Of a stretch of DNA of 64,000 nucleotides, positions 16,939-24,885 are shown one piece after another. Position 1 is the stretch's first letter, and each line of letters opens with the position of its first letter. A program made the position numbers and the translations under genes. The notes under the pieces are model-generated. The model searched no databases. It was not told where the DNA came from and saw nothing but the letters and a program-made list of their open reading frames with translations. Origin of the DNA: Candidatus Zixiibacteriota bacterium (GTDB taxonomy: Bacteria; Zixibacteria; MSB-5A5; GN15; FEB-12); NCBI GenBank assembly GCA_034003725.1, contig JAVEYB010000011.1, forward strand, positions 1 through 64,000, read 5' to 3'.

Positions 16939-17021
16939 GATAACCTGACATTGTCCGCTCAGATCCCATGGCCCACGCCAGTATCCGGTTCATCACCCGC
17001 GGCTCGAACCGGATATGCCAA

Positions 17022-17049
17022 AGGCCGATCATCTTCGGATGATCGGCCT
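17022..17049. terminator. UUCG-capped hairpin between convergent genes
   Basis: Perfect 12-bp stem AGGCCGATCATC / GATGATCGGCCT closed by TTCG as C(UUCG)G, an exceptionally stable tetraloop. It lies between the stops of two convergent genes. There is no clear U-tract on either side, so it may act as a transcript-end stabiliser rather than a classic terminator. Confidence 0.6.
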
Positions 17050-17072
17050 GCATATTTCGTGGAGAATTGCCG

Positions 17073-17942
17073 TCAATTGGACAATGAGTCAACCCGGCGT
17101 TTTGTCAATGCGATCAGGGAATCGACAGGGTACGCACCGGCAACGAGCGATTGGACCGATTCGTACAGACGCAGGGCCTCCTGCTGCTTCTGGAGGTTTA
17201 TCTGCTGTGAAAGCATGTTGGCCAGATTGATTTTCAGATCAACAGAAGCCGTATCCTCCGCAACGAGTCGCCTGAGAATCCGCTCTGCCCGGTTATACTG
17301 GCCCCCTGCGCCATACAACACGGCCTTGGCCGCAAGCAGTATCGGCCGGTCGCCGAATCGCGCAATAGCAGTGTCCAGATAGCGCTGGCCCACGTCAAGC
17401 GAGTCTACGGTCACGGCTACGTTGGCGAACGGTATATACTGCATGGAATCCTCGGGGTGTGAATCAAGGTACAGCTTGAGGAAGAGATACTCGTTGATGG
17501 GCCACCCTTCGTTTCGCCATAACTGCGCCTGCGTGAGATAGTGCTGTTCCGGTGGGTCGCCGGTATCAATCAGGGTCCGTGTGCATGAAAGTGCGATATC
17601 CCACAATTCCAGCGCCATCGCCACCTCAAGGCGCTGCTTCGCCACTTCGCGATCCCCTTGGTGCAGCACGGCGGCACGGTTCAAGTACACCAGTGCGGAA
17701 TCATAGCGGAAATCCCGCTTGAACGCGGCCCCGGTGAAATACAGCAGGTCACGATCTGACGGCGCCCGCTGCAGGCCACGCTGAAGATACTCTCTGGCCT
17801 GAGCATAGTCGCCCTGCACGAAGGCGTCGATGCCCTTTTGTTTGAGGTCGGCGACCGAATCCGGTCCACCGCCGCATGCGGTCATCAGAACAGAAAGCAG
17901 CAAGCCCCCCAGAAACAGGCGTAGTGTCATCGTATCATGCAT
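17073..17942 (-). CDS. TPR-repeat lipoprotein
   Basis: 289 residues with lipoprotein signal ending LLLSVLMTACGGG. TPR-like units include GIDAFVQGDYAQAREYLQRGLQRAPSDRDLLYFTGAAF and YDSALVYLNRAAVLHQGDREVAKQRLEVAMALELWDIAL, with a later LLAAKAVLYGAGGQYNRAERILRRLVAEDTASVDLKINLANML. Probably an envelope scaffold. AAGGGAG directly abuts the ATG at 17942, so the ATG at 17930 (MTLRLFLGG) may be the true start. Monocistronic as far as seen. Confidence 0.82.
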   Translation of the reverse strand: MHDTMTLRLFLGGLLLSVLMTACGGGPDSVADLKQKGIDAFVQGDYAQAREYLQRGLQRAPSDRDLLYFTGAAFKRDFRYDSALVYLNRAAVLHQGDREVAKQRLEVAMALELWDIALSCTRTLIDTGDPPEQHYLTQAQLWRNEGWPINEYLFLKLYLDSHPEDSMQYIPFANVAVTVDSLDVGQRYLDTAIARFGDRPILLAAKAVLYGAGGQYNRAERILRRLVAEDTASVDLKINLANMLSQQINLQKQQEALRLYESVQSLVAGAYPVDSLIALTKRRVDSLSN

Positions 17943-18022
17943 CTCCCTTCACCGGCGAAGTATACACTCAACTCGCTGGAAAACCAAGCGTCCGGCGACG
18001 AGTCTGCCCGCAGCGGGACTAC

Positions 18023-18050
18023 TTGACAGACTCCGGGGCATCCGTACATT
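18023..18050 (+). promoter_or_regulatory. promoter of the dprA-like operon, leaderless
   Basis: Perfect TTGACA (18023) and TACATT (18045) with a 16-base spacer. The -10 box ends 5 bases before the ATG at 18056, so transcription would begin at the start codon. No Shine-Dalgarno site is present. Confidence 0.7.
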
Positions 18051-18055
18051 GCGTC

Positions 18056-18961
18056 ATGCCAACTATTAGCGAGTACTCCCCCCGGGTCCATCTCGTGGCC
18101 CTGTGCACGCTGACAGGAGTCAGCCCGCGCCTGTTCGAATTGCTGTTCGCCCGGTTCGGCGATACCGAACGGATACTGAGGGCCGATGTTTCGGCCCTGA
18201 CGGCGATAGGCGGAATGAGCGCTCCCCAGATCAAACGCATCGCCTCCGCCCGTGACCGGCTCGAAGACGCCCAGCGGTTCGTCAATCGATTGACCGAGCG
18301 GGAAATCCGCGTGATCTCATTCTTCGACGATGATTACGGCGAGTTGCTGACGGAACTGAACGACCCGCCTCCGATTCTCTACATACGGGGCGTTATGCCG
18401 GATCGCAGCCGAAAATCCGTAACGGTCGCAGGCGCGCACAACGCCACCGCAGAGGGGATCGAACTAACGACCAATCTCGCCCGCCGGTTCGGTCAGGCCG
18501 GGGTGCAGGTGATATCCAGTCTTCGGGGCGGGATCGACTCTGCGGCGCATCTCGGCGCCAAATCCGGCGGCGCCCCTTCGTTTGCCGTGATCGACACCGG
18601 CTTCGACCAGTTGACTGCACCATCGGCCATGCCGCTCGCCATTGACATCGTCGAACACGGCGGGGTGATCAGCGAGTACGCCCCGGAACAGATTTCCACG
18701 CACGAGACGCTGGAGCAGTCCAATCGGCTTCTGGCGGGCCTGGCGCAGGCGGTTGTCGTGACCGAGGTGTACTCGGATTCGGAAGCTACGCTCGATTTGC
18801 TGGCGTTCTGCAGGATGATCGGCAAGCTCGTGTTTGTCATGGCTGATCCTCACAAGGGCGCGCTGGCCGATGAGTCCGCGATGGCAAAAGCGCTCGAGGC
18901 GGGGGCTATTCCGATGAAAGGGCTGGAACACACCGACGATATCGTGCGTGCTCTCGTGTGA
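18056..18961 (+). CDS. divergent DprA/Smf-family protein
   Basis: 301 residues with the DprA plan: an N-terminal helix-hairpin-helix-like part (LLFARFGDTERILRADVSALTAIGGMSAPQIKRI), then DDDYGELLTELNDPPPILYIRG and a Rossmann-like domain (GIDSAAHLGAKSG, VIDTGFDQLTAPSAM, GGVISEYAP). DprA loads RecA on incoming single-stranded DNA. Several normally invariant motifs are altered: VGTR/VGSR is VAGAH, SGLARGID is SSLRGGID, and FPxRNRIIAGL is TLEQSNRLLAGL. It may thus have a changed ligand-binding role. First gene of a five-gene operon; the start is set by the promoter 5 bases upstream. Confidence 0.82.
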   Translation: MPTISEYSPRVHLVALCTLTGVSPRLFELLFARFGDTERILRADVSALTAIGGMSAPQIKRIASARDRLEDAQRFVNRLTEREIRVISFFDDDYGELLTELNDPPPILYIRGVMPDRSRKSVTVAGAHNATAEGIELTTNLARRFGQAGVQVISSLRGGIDSAAHLGAKSGGAPSFAVIDTGFDQLTAPSAMPLAIDIVEHGGVISEYAPEQISTHETLEQSNRLLAGLAQAVVVTEVYSDSEATLDLLAFCRMIGKLVFVMADPHKGALADESAMAKALEAGAIPMKGLEHTDDIVRALV

Positions 18962-18973
18962 GGGTATCGCGAC

Positions 18974-19600
18974 GTGGTTGATACATACCAAACCATAGCG
19001 CGCGAAGCACGCATCGAGTTCAAGGTCAAAGGCTCGCGGTTTATCGGAGAGTCTCGACTGACCGATGACGTAGAAGATGCGATTGGAAAGCTCGACGCCA
19101 TCCGTCGGCGTGAGTTCGCCGCCACCCACCATTGCTGGGCTTATCGAATCGGCGCCGACGGCACGCCCGTTTTCAAGTACTCCGACGACGGCGAGCCGGG
19201 CGGCACGGCGGGCAGACCGATTTTCGATGCGCTGGAGGGTAATGCGATCACCAACTGCCTGCTTGTGGTTACACGGTACTTCGGTGGAACGAAACTGGGA
19301 ACCGGGGGCCTCGCGCGAGCCTACAGCGAAACCGCCCGCCAGACATTGGATGCATCGGGCGTCAAGACCTGCTACCATGCCGTAGACTACGAACTGGCAA
19401 TGGAGTTCCCTTTCTACAATCCGGTTCACCAACTGCTCGCCCGACTGCAGGCGGAGATTACTGAGTCGCACTTCACCGACCGCGTTCGGCTCAGAATCGC
19501 GGTGCGCCGCTCACTCGCAGAGAGACTGGAACAGGAGTATGCCGAGTCAACACAGGGCAAAGCCACGATCATCCGCCTCGGCCCGACCAGCGCGGGTTGA
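18974..19600 (+). CDS. yigZ: IMPACT/YigZ family protein
   Basis: 208 residues matching the YigZ/IMPACT (UPF0029) family: KVKGSRFIGE near the N-terminus, THHCWAYRIG, the signature YSDDGEPGGTAGRPIFDALEGN, and VVTRYFGGTKLGTGGLARAYSETA, then the C-terminal ferredoxin-like domain. The family is linked to translation control in eukaryotes; the bacterial role is not settled. The start is GTG at 18974, 12 bases after the dprA-like gene. The 3' end overlaps the kinase gene by 62 bases. Confidence 0.92.
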   Translation: MVDTYQTIAREARIEFKVKGSRFIGESRLTDDVEDAIGKLDAIRRREFAATHHCWAYRIGADGTPVFKYSDDGEPGGTAGRPIFDALEGNAITNCLLVVTRYFGGTKLGTGGLARAYSETARQTLDASGVKTCYHAVDYELAMEFPFYNPVHQLLARLQAEITESHFTDRVRLRIAVRRSLAERLEQEYAESTQGKATIIRLGPTSAG

Positions 19601-20495
19601 CTGCCTTGGCCTGGGTATCATGCCGCTCGATCTGCTGATGGAGGTTCCCAGCTACCCCAGAGCCGGCAGCAAGCTCAACGCGATGCGCATGATCATACAG
19701 GGAGGCGGCCCGGCCCCAAACTGTATGGCCGGTCTGAAACGGCTTGGGCTCCGCGCGGCAATCGTCGCTGCGGTCGGCAACGACGTTATTGCCCGGCTTA
19801 CGCGCGAAGAACTTCAGCGTGACGGTATCAGCGATCGATACCTGGTCGTCAGGAAATCCTCCTCCGATCTTGCCGTGGGCTTCATCGAACACACTACCGG
19901 TGATCGCACCCTCGTTTTGCACCGTGGCGTATCATTGCAGCCGCGCGACATCAACACCGCCAGACTCCCGATTCCCAAAGTTGTTCATCTCGATGGCCGC
20001 GATCTGCCGGCGTGTATCAAACTGGCCAGATGGGCCAGGAGAATAGGGGCACAGGTCTCGTTTGACATAGGATCATTGCGAAATGATGTCTCGGCCATAT
20101 TTCCGCTGGTCGATCACCTGGTTGTCGCTGACGCCTTTGCGTTACCCTTCACGAAAAGCCGATCGATAAGCGCCGCGTGCCGCAAGCTGGCGGAGCGCTG
20201 CCCCGGCACCATCGTCGTGACTAACGGCATTCACGGTCAGATGGCGTATGAAAACGGCAGCGTTCACCGGCAGCGCGCTTTCGTGGTGAAGGCTGTCGAT
20301 ACGACCGGAGCGGGCGACGCGTTTCATGCCGGATATCTCTACGGGCTAATCAGAGGGGAATCACTGCCGGTTCGGCTGCTGTTGGGATCGGCGGTCGCGG
20401 CGCTGAATTGCACAAAACTCGGCGCCCGCGAGGGGTTGCCGACTCGGGCTCAACTGCGGAAGTTCCTGACGGGAAAGCCGAGGCTGTATGCTTGA
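19539..20495 (+). CDS. PfkB-family sugar kinase
   Basis: 318-residue ribokinase-fold kinase. Motifs: GLGIMPLDLLMEVPSYPRAGSK (N-terminal strand and lid), MIIQGGGPAPNCMAGLKRLGL (PfkB signature 1 region) and VKAVDTTGAGDAFHAGYLYGLI (signature 2 with the DTTGAGD anion hole and catalytic Asp). It phosphorylates a sugar or nucleoside not identifiable here. The only usable start is the ATG at 19539, which lies within the end of yigZ and overlaps it by 62 bases. The first 19 residues are Arg/Ser-rich and poorly conserved. Confidence 0.9.
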   Translation: MPSQHRAKPRSSASARPARVDCLGLGIMPLDLLMEVPSYPRAGSKLNAMRMIIQGGGPAPNCMAGLKRLGLRAAIVAAVGNDVIARLTREELQRDGISDRYLVVRKSSSDLAVGFIEHTTGDRTLVLHRGVSLQPRDINTARLPIPKVVHLDGRDLPACIKLARWARRIGAQVSFDIGSLRNDVSAIFPLVDHLVVADAFALPFTKSRSISAACRKLAERCPGTIVVTNGIHGQMAYENGSVHRQRAFVVKAVDTTGAGDAFHAGYLYGLIRGESLPVRLLLGSAVAALNCTKLGAREGLPTRAQLRKFLTGKPRLYA

Positions 20496-21093
20496 GTGGC
20501 TTATCGAGATCGACCGTGCGGTGTTCTTTTTCCTGAACGTCACGATCGCCAATCCGGTGACCGATGCCGTCATGCCGATTGTCACCAGCGATAACATCCT
20601 GCGAATCTTGTACGGATTGGCCATGTTGTTGTGTCTGTGGCGCGGCGATGCGCGCTTGCGATGGCTGGTGCTGTTTTCCGGGATCGCGCTGGCTCTCACC
20701 GACCAATCGGCGGCCAACTTCCTCAAACACGCGATCGAACGACCCCGCCCGTGCCACGACGGCCAGTTTCTGACACCCATAAACCTGCTGGTGCACTGCG
20801 GTGGTGGTTATTCGATGCCGTCGGCACACGCCGCTAATTCGTTTGGTCAGGCGCTCCTGTTCGGGCTTGCATATCATCGCGTCAGGTGGTATCTGATCGG
20901 CTTCGCCGCTATCGTCTCGCTGAGCCGGGTGTCGGTCGGCGTTCACTATCCGGGTGATGTCCTGGTCGGCGCCGCTGTCGGCTCGCTTGTGGGGTCGGTC
21001 GTATTCGTCGTTTTTCAGCGGGTGCGCCCATTTCTTCCGCCCCGTTCGCGGGTCGTCGAATCGTCGTTACCACACGAGAGAGGAGACTCCTGA
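20488..21093 (+). CDS. PAP2-family membrane phosphatase
   Basis: 201-residue integral membrane phosphatase with the three PAP2 motifs: KHAIERPRP, SMPSAHAAN (catalytic His) and SRVSVGVHYPGDVLVGA. About five to six hydrophobic helices are visible, and the active site would face the periplasm. Substrates in the family include phosphatidic acid, undecaprenyl pyrophosphate and lipid phosphates. The start overlaps the kinase gene by 8 bases, and the stop overlaps the macro-domain gene by 1 base (TGATG). Confidence 0.92.
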   Translation: MLEWLIEIDRAVFFFLNVTIANPVTDAVMPIVTSDNILRILYGLAMLLCLWRGDARLRWLVLFSGIALALTDQSAANFLKHAIERPRPCHDGQFLTPINLLVHCGGGYSMPSAHAANSFGQALLFGLAYHRVRWYLIGFAAIVSLSRVSVGVHYPGDVLVGAAVGSLVGSVVFVVFQRVRPFLPPRSRVVESSLPHERGDS

Positions 21094-21593
21094 TGGCCGT
21101 CATTCTGGAGGTGGTCCGAGGGGACATTACATCAACGAACACCGATGCAATTGTCAACGCCGCCAACAATGAGTTCTGGATGGGCTCAGGAGTCGCCGGA
21201 GCCATCAAGAAAGCCGGTGGTGAGGTCATCGAACAGGAGGCCATGGCCAAAGGTCCGGTAATCCCGGGGGAAGCGGTGTTTACGAGCGCTGGCCGTCTGC
21301 GCTTTCGCTACGTTATCCATGCGGCGGTCATGGGGCAGAACCTCCGCACGAGCGACAAGCTGATCAGGCAGAGTACGATTGCGGCGCTGCGACTGGCGGA
21401 CGAACTGAAATGCGAGTCGATTGCCCTGCCGGCCTTTGGAACCGGCGTGGGAGGTTTCCCGATGAAAGCCTGCGCTAACATCATGGTCACCTCCGCCCGG
21501 GCGTTCGGTGACCGTGCGACTCACCTGGCACGAGTCCAGTTCTGCCTGTTCGATGATGTCGGGTATAAGCTGTTTCGCGATGCAGTGGGATGA
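21093..21593 (+). CDS. macro domain protein (ADP-ribose/O-acetyl-ADP-ribose hydrolase type)
   Basis: 166 residues, a stand-alone macro domain: VVRGDITSTNTDAIVNAANNEFWMGSGVAGAIKKAGG (ADP-ribose-binding loop), YVIHAAVMG, and SIALPAFGTGVGGFPMKACANIMV. MacroD-type enzymes remove mono-ADP-ribose or O-acetyl groups; the NAAN and GVAGAI motifs are intact, so activity is plausible. Last gene of the dprA-like operon, preceded by GAGAGGAGACTCC. Its stop codon directly abuts that of the convergent lipoprotein gene. Confidence 0.92.
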   Translation: MAVILEVVRGDITSTNTDAIVNAANNEFWMGSGVAGAIKKAGGEVIEQEAMAKGPVIPGEAVFTSAGRLRFRYVIHAAVMGQNLRTSDKLIRQSTIAALRLADELKCESIALPAFGTGVGGFPMKACANIMVTSARAFGDRATHLARVQFCLFDDVGYKLFRDAVG

Positions 21594-22139
21594 TCAGTAT
21601 ATCCGCGCCCGAAACTCGCCGTCATATGAAACGTGTGAACCGGCGCGATTAGTGAACAGGCCCCGCAGGGTCGCATACAGGTAGCCATCCGCCAGAGAAT
21701 CAACAATCAGCCGCCCGGTCTCATCGGCCAGAAATACCTTATCTTCCACGCTCAGTTCATACCGACCGCGAATTTGAACCATGCCGTTTCCCTCAAGCAC
21801 GATCGTATCGGCCCTCGGAACCGCCGGCAGTTGCAGGTAGATCTGGCACATGAGGTTCTCGTCGAATTGCACGAATTCCTGCAGAAACCTGGTATTTACC
21901 GTTTTCCCCCGTGTCTGAGTCGTTAATACCAGGCAGCTGCCCGCTCCGGGCGATACCTTGGGATCGCCGTAAGGGTTGTCCAGTCGCACGCCCTGCAGAT
22001 ACTCGGTTGTGACGACCTTGACTTTGCGACGGTCCTCCCCGCTGGTGAAATACAGATCTTTGCGGTAACGGCTGGTGCAGCCGATCGTCACGCAAAGGGC
22101 GAGGAACATGGTAACCACGATCAAAACAATACGGCTCAT
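21594..22139 (-). CDS. putative lipoprotein of unknown function
   Basis: 181 residues with lipoprotein signal MSRIVLIVVTMFLALCVTIGCTS (Cys 21). No known domain is recognised; the body is beta-rich (LPAVPRADTIVLEGNGMVQIRGRYELSV). It is the third gene after the serine-palmitoyltransferase-like and acyltransferase genes on the same strand, 69 bases downstream of the latter, so may be co-transcribed with them. The frame extends to 22208, but the ATG at 22139 gives the signal peptide. Confidence 0.75.
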   Translation of the reverse strand: MSRIVLIVVTMFLALCVTIGCTSRYRKDLYFTSGEDRRKVKVVTTEYLQGVRLDNPYGDPKVSPGAGSCLVLTTQTRGKTVNTRFLQEFVQFDENLMCQIYLQLPAVPRADTIVLEGNGMVQIRGRYELSVEDKVFLADETGRLIVDSLADGYLYATLRGLFTNRAGSHVSYDGEFRARIY

Positions 22140-22208
22140 ACTGGAAGATACGACCGGACAGCGGTATTTGTCCAATATCAAACGGTGTGGCGGTGTGCGG
22201 AGGGGCAA

Positions 22209-23336
22209 TCAGATGGGCATTTCTACGATACGATAGCGCTTATAAACCTGGGCGCCCATTTGCGTAACGGCGCTGATAACCAGGTGGTTAGACTCCAGAA
22301 TCCAGGACAGCTCGGCCCATGTATAGCCTTTCTCGACGCCCTTCTTGAACATTGCAACGTACATCATGGAGTCAATCGCGCGCTTCTGGAATTCGGGGAC
22401 GACTCCCATGGTGATCATGCGCAATCCGGTGATCTTATTGCGTATCTTGGTATGCCAGAGAAGCTTGATCAGTCCCAGCGGAAACAGATGGCCGTTGAGA
22501 TGGATCAGCGCCTGGTTGATATCGGGCAGGGCAAGCAGGAAGGCGACCGGGCGGCCGTTATGCTCGGCCATGAACACCAGATCGGGATCTACGATCTGCT
22601 TCATGTTACGTGCAATATACGAGAATTCATCGTCCTCCAGCGGCACGAAGCCCCAATTGTACTGCCAGGCCTGATTGTACACGTCTTTGACCAACCTGAT
22701 TTCGTTTTCGAAATCGTTCATCCGTATGTTGCGAAGGGTGATACTCGACCGCTTTTGCAGTTTATCCACGACCCGAACCACGCGCGGTGCGAGATCGGCT
22801 TCCTTCACCAGCTTGAACGCCAGAAGGTCCATGACCTTTTTCATTCCAAACTGCTCGGCGAGGCGCGGTTGGTACGGATGGTTATAGGGCATCATAACAA
22901 CCGGCGGCAAATCAAACCCGTCGATCAAGAACCCGATCTCGTGGTTCGTGGAGAAATTCATCGGACCGCGCATTTTCTCCATACCGGCCTTCTTCAACGT
23001 GATCATGGCCACCTTGAGCAGCGGGCGGGCCACTTCCATGTCGTCGATGGTGTCGAAGAAACCGAAGAAACCGGTTTTCTCCATGTGGAAGTTGTTATGA
23101 GCGAAGTTGATACAGGTGGCACAGCGTCCCACCACCTCCCCCTCTCTCAGGGCCAAAAACAGTGTGGCGGTAGCGCTCTTATAGAATGGATTCTTGTCTC
23201 TATCAAAAAAATCGAGACGTTCGGATACCAACGGCGCAACGTAATTCCGTTCGTTTGCATACAAACGATTGGGAAGGGTGATGAATTGCTTAAGCTGAGC
23301 CCGCGACTCAACTTCGATGACGTCCACCGCTGCCAT
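22209..23336 (-). CDS. GNAT-like N-acyltransferase, candidate ceramide synthase partner
   Basis: 375 residues. The N-terminal half (FITLPNRLYANERNYVAPLVSERLDFFDRDKNPFYKSATATLFLALREGEVVGRCATCIN) and KMRGPMNFSTNHEIGFLIDGFDLPPVVMMPYNHPYQPRLAEQFGMKK match a widespread conserved family whose genes often sit beside alpha-oxoamine synthases. The C-terminal half has a GNAT-like fold pattern (MGVVPEFQKRAIDSMMY). Bacterial ceramide synthase (bCerS) of Caulobacter is also GNAT-like, so N-acylation of a sphingoid base is a reasonable guess. It starts 3 bases after the upstream stop codon without its own Shine-Dalgarno site, which suggests translational coupling. Confidence 0.75.
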   Translation of the reverse strand: MAAVDVIEVESRAQLKQFITLPNRLYANERNYVAPLVSERLDFFDRDKNPFYKSATATLFLALREGEVVGRCATCINFAHNNFHMEKTGFFGFFDTIDDMEVARPLLKVAMITLKKAGMEKMRGPMNFSTNHEIGFLIDGFDLPPVVMMPYNHPYQPRLAEQFGMKKVMDLLAFKLVKEADLAPRVVRVVDKLQKRSSITLRNIRMNDFENEIRLVKDVYNQAWQYNWGFVPLEDDEFSYIARNMKQIVDPDLVFMAEHNGRPVAFLLALPDINQALIHLNGHLFPLGLIKLLWHTKIRNKITGLRMITMGVVPEFQKRAIDSMMYVAMFKKGVEKGYTWAELSWILESNHLVISAVTQMGAQVYKRYRIVEMPI

Positions 23337-23339
23337 GTG

Positions 23340-24566
23340 TTATGAGATCAGACCTTTTTCGCGCGCGACCGTACCAACGACCTCAACCACCCGATCGAGC
23401 TGCTGATCGGTCATAGTCGCAGTGTACGATGTGCGGATCATGGCCCGCCCCGGCTGGACTGCCGGCGAGATCACCGGATTGGTAAACACACCGCGATCAT
23501 AGAGGGCCTTCCAGAATGCGAAGCACTCCAGGTCCTGTCCCACAACAATAGGTACGATCGGCGTCTCGGTCTCCCCGATGTCGAGACCGAGCGCCCGGAA
23601 TTCGCGTTGCATTCGTCGAGCGTTTCGCCACAGGTGATCGCGGCGCTCGGGCTCCGCCTCGATGATCTCGAGTGCGGCCAGCACGGCGGCTGCCGACGAC
23701 GGCGTGATGGAGGCGGAGAAAATGAGAGACCGCGCGGTGTGCTGAATGTATTCGATGACATCGGCGTCCCCGGCCACAAAGCCGCCCAGGGCGGCAAACG
23801 ACTTCGAGAACGTACCGACAATGAGATCAGTCTGTTCTGTCACTCCGAAATGTTCGGCGGTTCCGGCGCCGGTTTTCCCCAGGACCCCTACCGCATGCGC
23901 ATCATCAACCATCACTCGCGCGTTGAACTTGCGCGCCAGCTTGATCAATTCCGGAAGCTTGCAGATGTCGCCTTCCATTGAAAAAACGCCGTCGACCACG
24001 ACCAGCAGCCCGCCGCGAAGGCCGTTGTTGCGGATATTGGTAAGCACTCGCTCCAGGTCGGCCATATCATTGTGTGCGAATTTGTGCAACTTGCCGTACG
24101 ACAGCCGGGCGCCGTCGACAATACACGCGTGGTCCTGCCGGTCGATGAGAACGGCATCGTTCTTGCCAACGAGGCAGGAAATCGTCCCCAGGTTGGTTTG
24201 GAAACCGGTCGAAAAGACCAACGCGCGCTCCTTGCCGATAAAACGCGCGAGGCGGTGTTCAAGCTCCAGGTGCAAATCGAGCGTGCCGTTGAGGAAGCGG
24301 GATCCGGTACAGCCGGATCCGAATTCCATCGCGGCCTTTGCGGCCGCCTCTTTTACTTTCGGGTGGTTGACCAGACCCAGGTAGTTATTTGATCCGGCCA
24401 TGATGCAGGGCTTCCCGTCGACCACAACTTCATCGCCCGGCGCCGATTGTATCGGGTGGAAGTAGGGATAAATCCCCATGGCTCGAACATCGCGCGGCGC
24501 GGTATACGACCGGCACTTCTCGAGCAGGTCAACGAACGTGACCTCAGCATTGTCTTTGGCCTGCAA
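23340..24566 (-). CDS. serine palmitoyltransferase-like alpha-oxoamine synthase
   Basis: 408-residue PLP enzyme of the SPT/KBL/AONS family, which condenses an amino acid with an acyl-CoA. It has AMGIYPYFHPI, IMAGSNNYLGLVNHPKV, GCTGSRFLNGTLDLHLELE, FSTGFQTNLG, VMVDDAHAVGVLGKTGAGT and the PLP lysine in GTFSKSFAALGGF. The YPYF and TGSRFLNGTLDLH blocks fit bacterial SPT better than biotin synthesis or threonine catabolism, and a GNAT-like acyltransferase follows. I start at the TTG at 24566, which has GAGGAG five bases ahead and gives the family length; the open frame reaches 24785 but has no supported start. Confidence 0.85.
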   Translation of the reverse strand: MQAKDNAEVTFVDLLEKCRSYTAPRDVRAMGIYPYFHPIQSAPGDEVVVDGKPCIMAGSNNYLGLVNHPKVKEAAAKAAMEFGSGCTGSRFLNGTLDLHLELEHRLARFIGKERALVFSTGFQTNLGTISCLVGKNDAVLIDRQDHACIVDGARLSYGKLHKFAHNDMADLERVLTNIRNNGLRGGLLVVVDGVFSMEGDICKLPELIKLARKFNARVMVDDAHAVGVLGKTGAGTAEHFGVTEQTDLIVGTFSKSFAALGGFVAGDADVIEYIQHTARSLIFSASITPSSAAAVLAALEIIEAEPERRDHLWRNARRMQREFRALGLDIGETETPIVPIVVGQDLECFAFWKALYDRGVFTNPVISPAVQPGRAMIRTSYTATMTDQQLDRVVEVVGTVAREKGLIS

Positions 24567-24608
24567 AGTGGCTCCTCTTAAACGGGGTCCGATTTCATCC
24601 AAACGCTC

Positions 24609-24637
24609 AGTGAACACTCCCCGGCCCATTTTGTCAA
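24609..24637 (-). promoter_or_regulatory. putative promoter of the SPT-like operon
   Basis: Minus-strand TTGACA (24632-24637) and TTCACT (24609-24614) with a 17-base spacer. Predicted start near 24602 leaves about 35 bases before the TTG start codon at 24566 and supports that choice. The -10 box is weak. Confidence 0.45.
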
Positions 24638-24830
24638 GAAATTCGCCGTAAGTCCAACGAAAAATATCAGGTTCCGGGAGGCGGATAGCTCGCTGACTAA
24701 GGGCACTCGCTATGTCGGGAACTCCGGGCCGCCGGGCCGCGGTGTTAAGACGCTCGAAGATAACGGGCTTCACCGCTGAAAACAACTATTATGTCGTTTC
24801 CTGTCACCGGGATATCGAGCGCCCTTCCCG

Positions 24831-24866
24831 AAAAAAAACCGGCGTCACACACCCGCGACGCCGGTT
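24831..24866 (-). terminator. rho-independent terminator of the serine operon
   Basis: Perfect 10-bp stem AACCGGCGTC / GACGCCGGTT, 10-base loop, followed by a run of T on the minus strand. It lies 20 bases after the serC stop codon. Confidence 0.94.
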
Positions 24867-24885
24867 GCCATATGGAATTTGCGGC

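Noticed and set aside
23340-24785. Longer N-terminus of the SPT-like enzyme starting at 24785
   Set aside because: The extension lacks similarity to the family, contains the likely promoter at 24609-24637, and only the TTG at 24566 has a good ribosome site.
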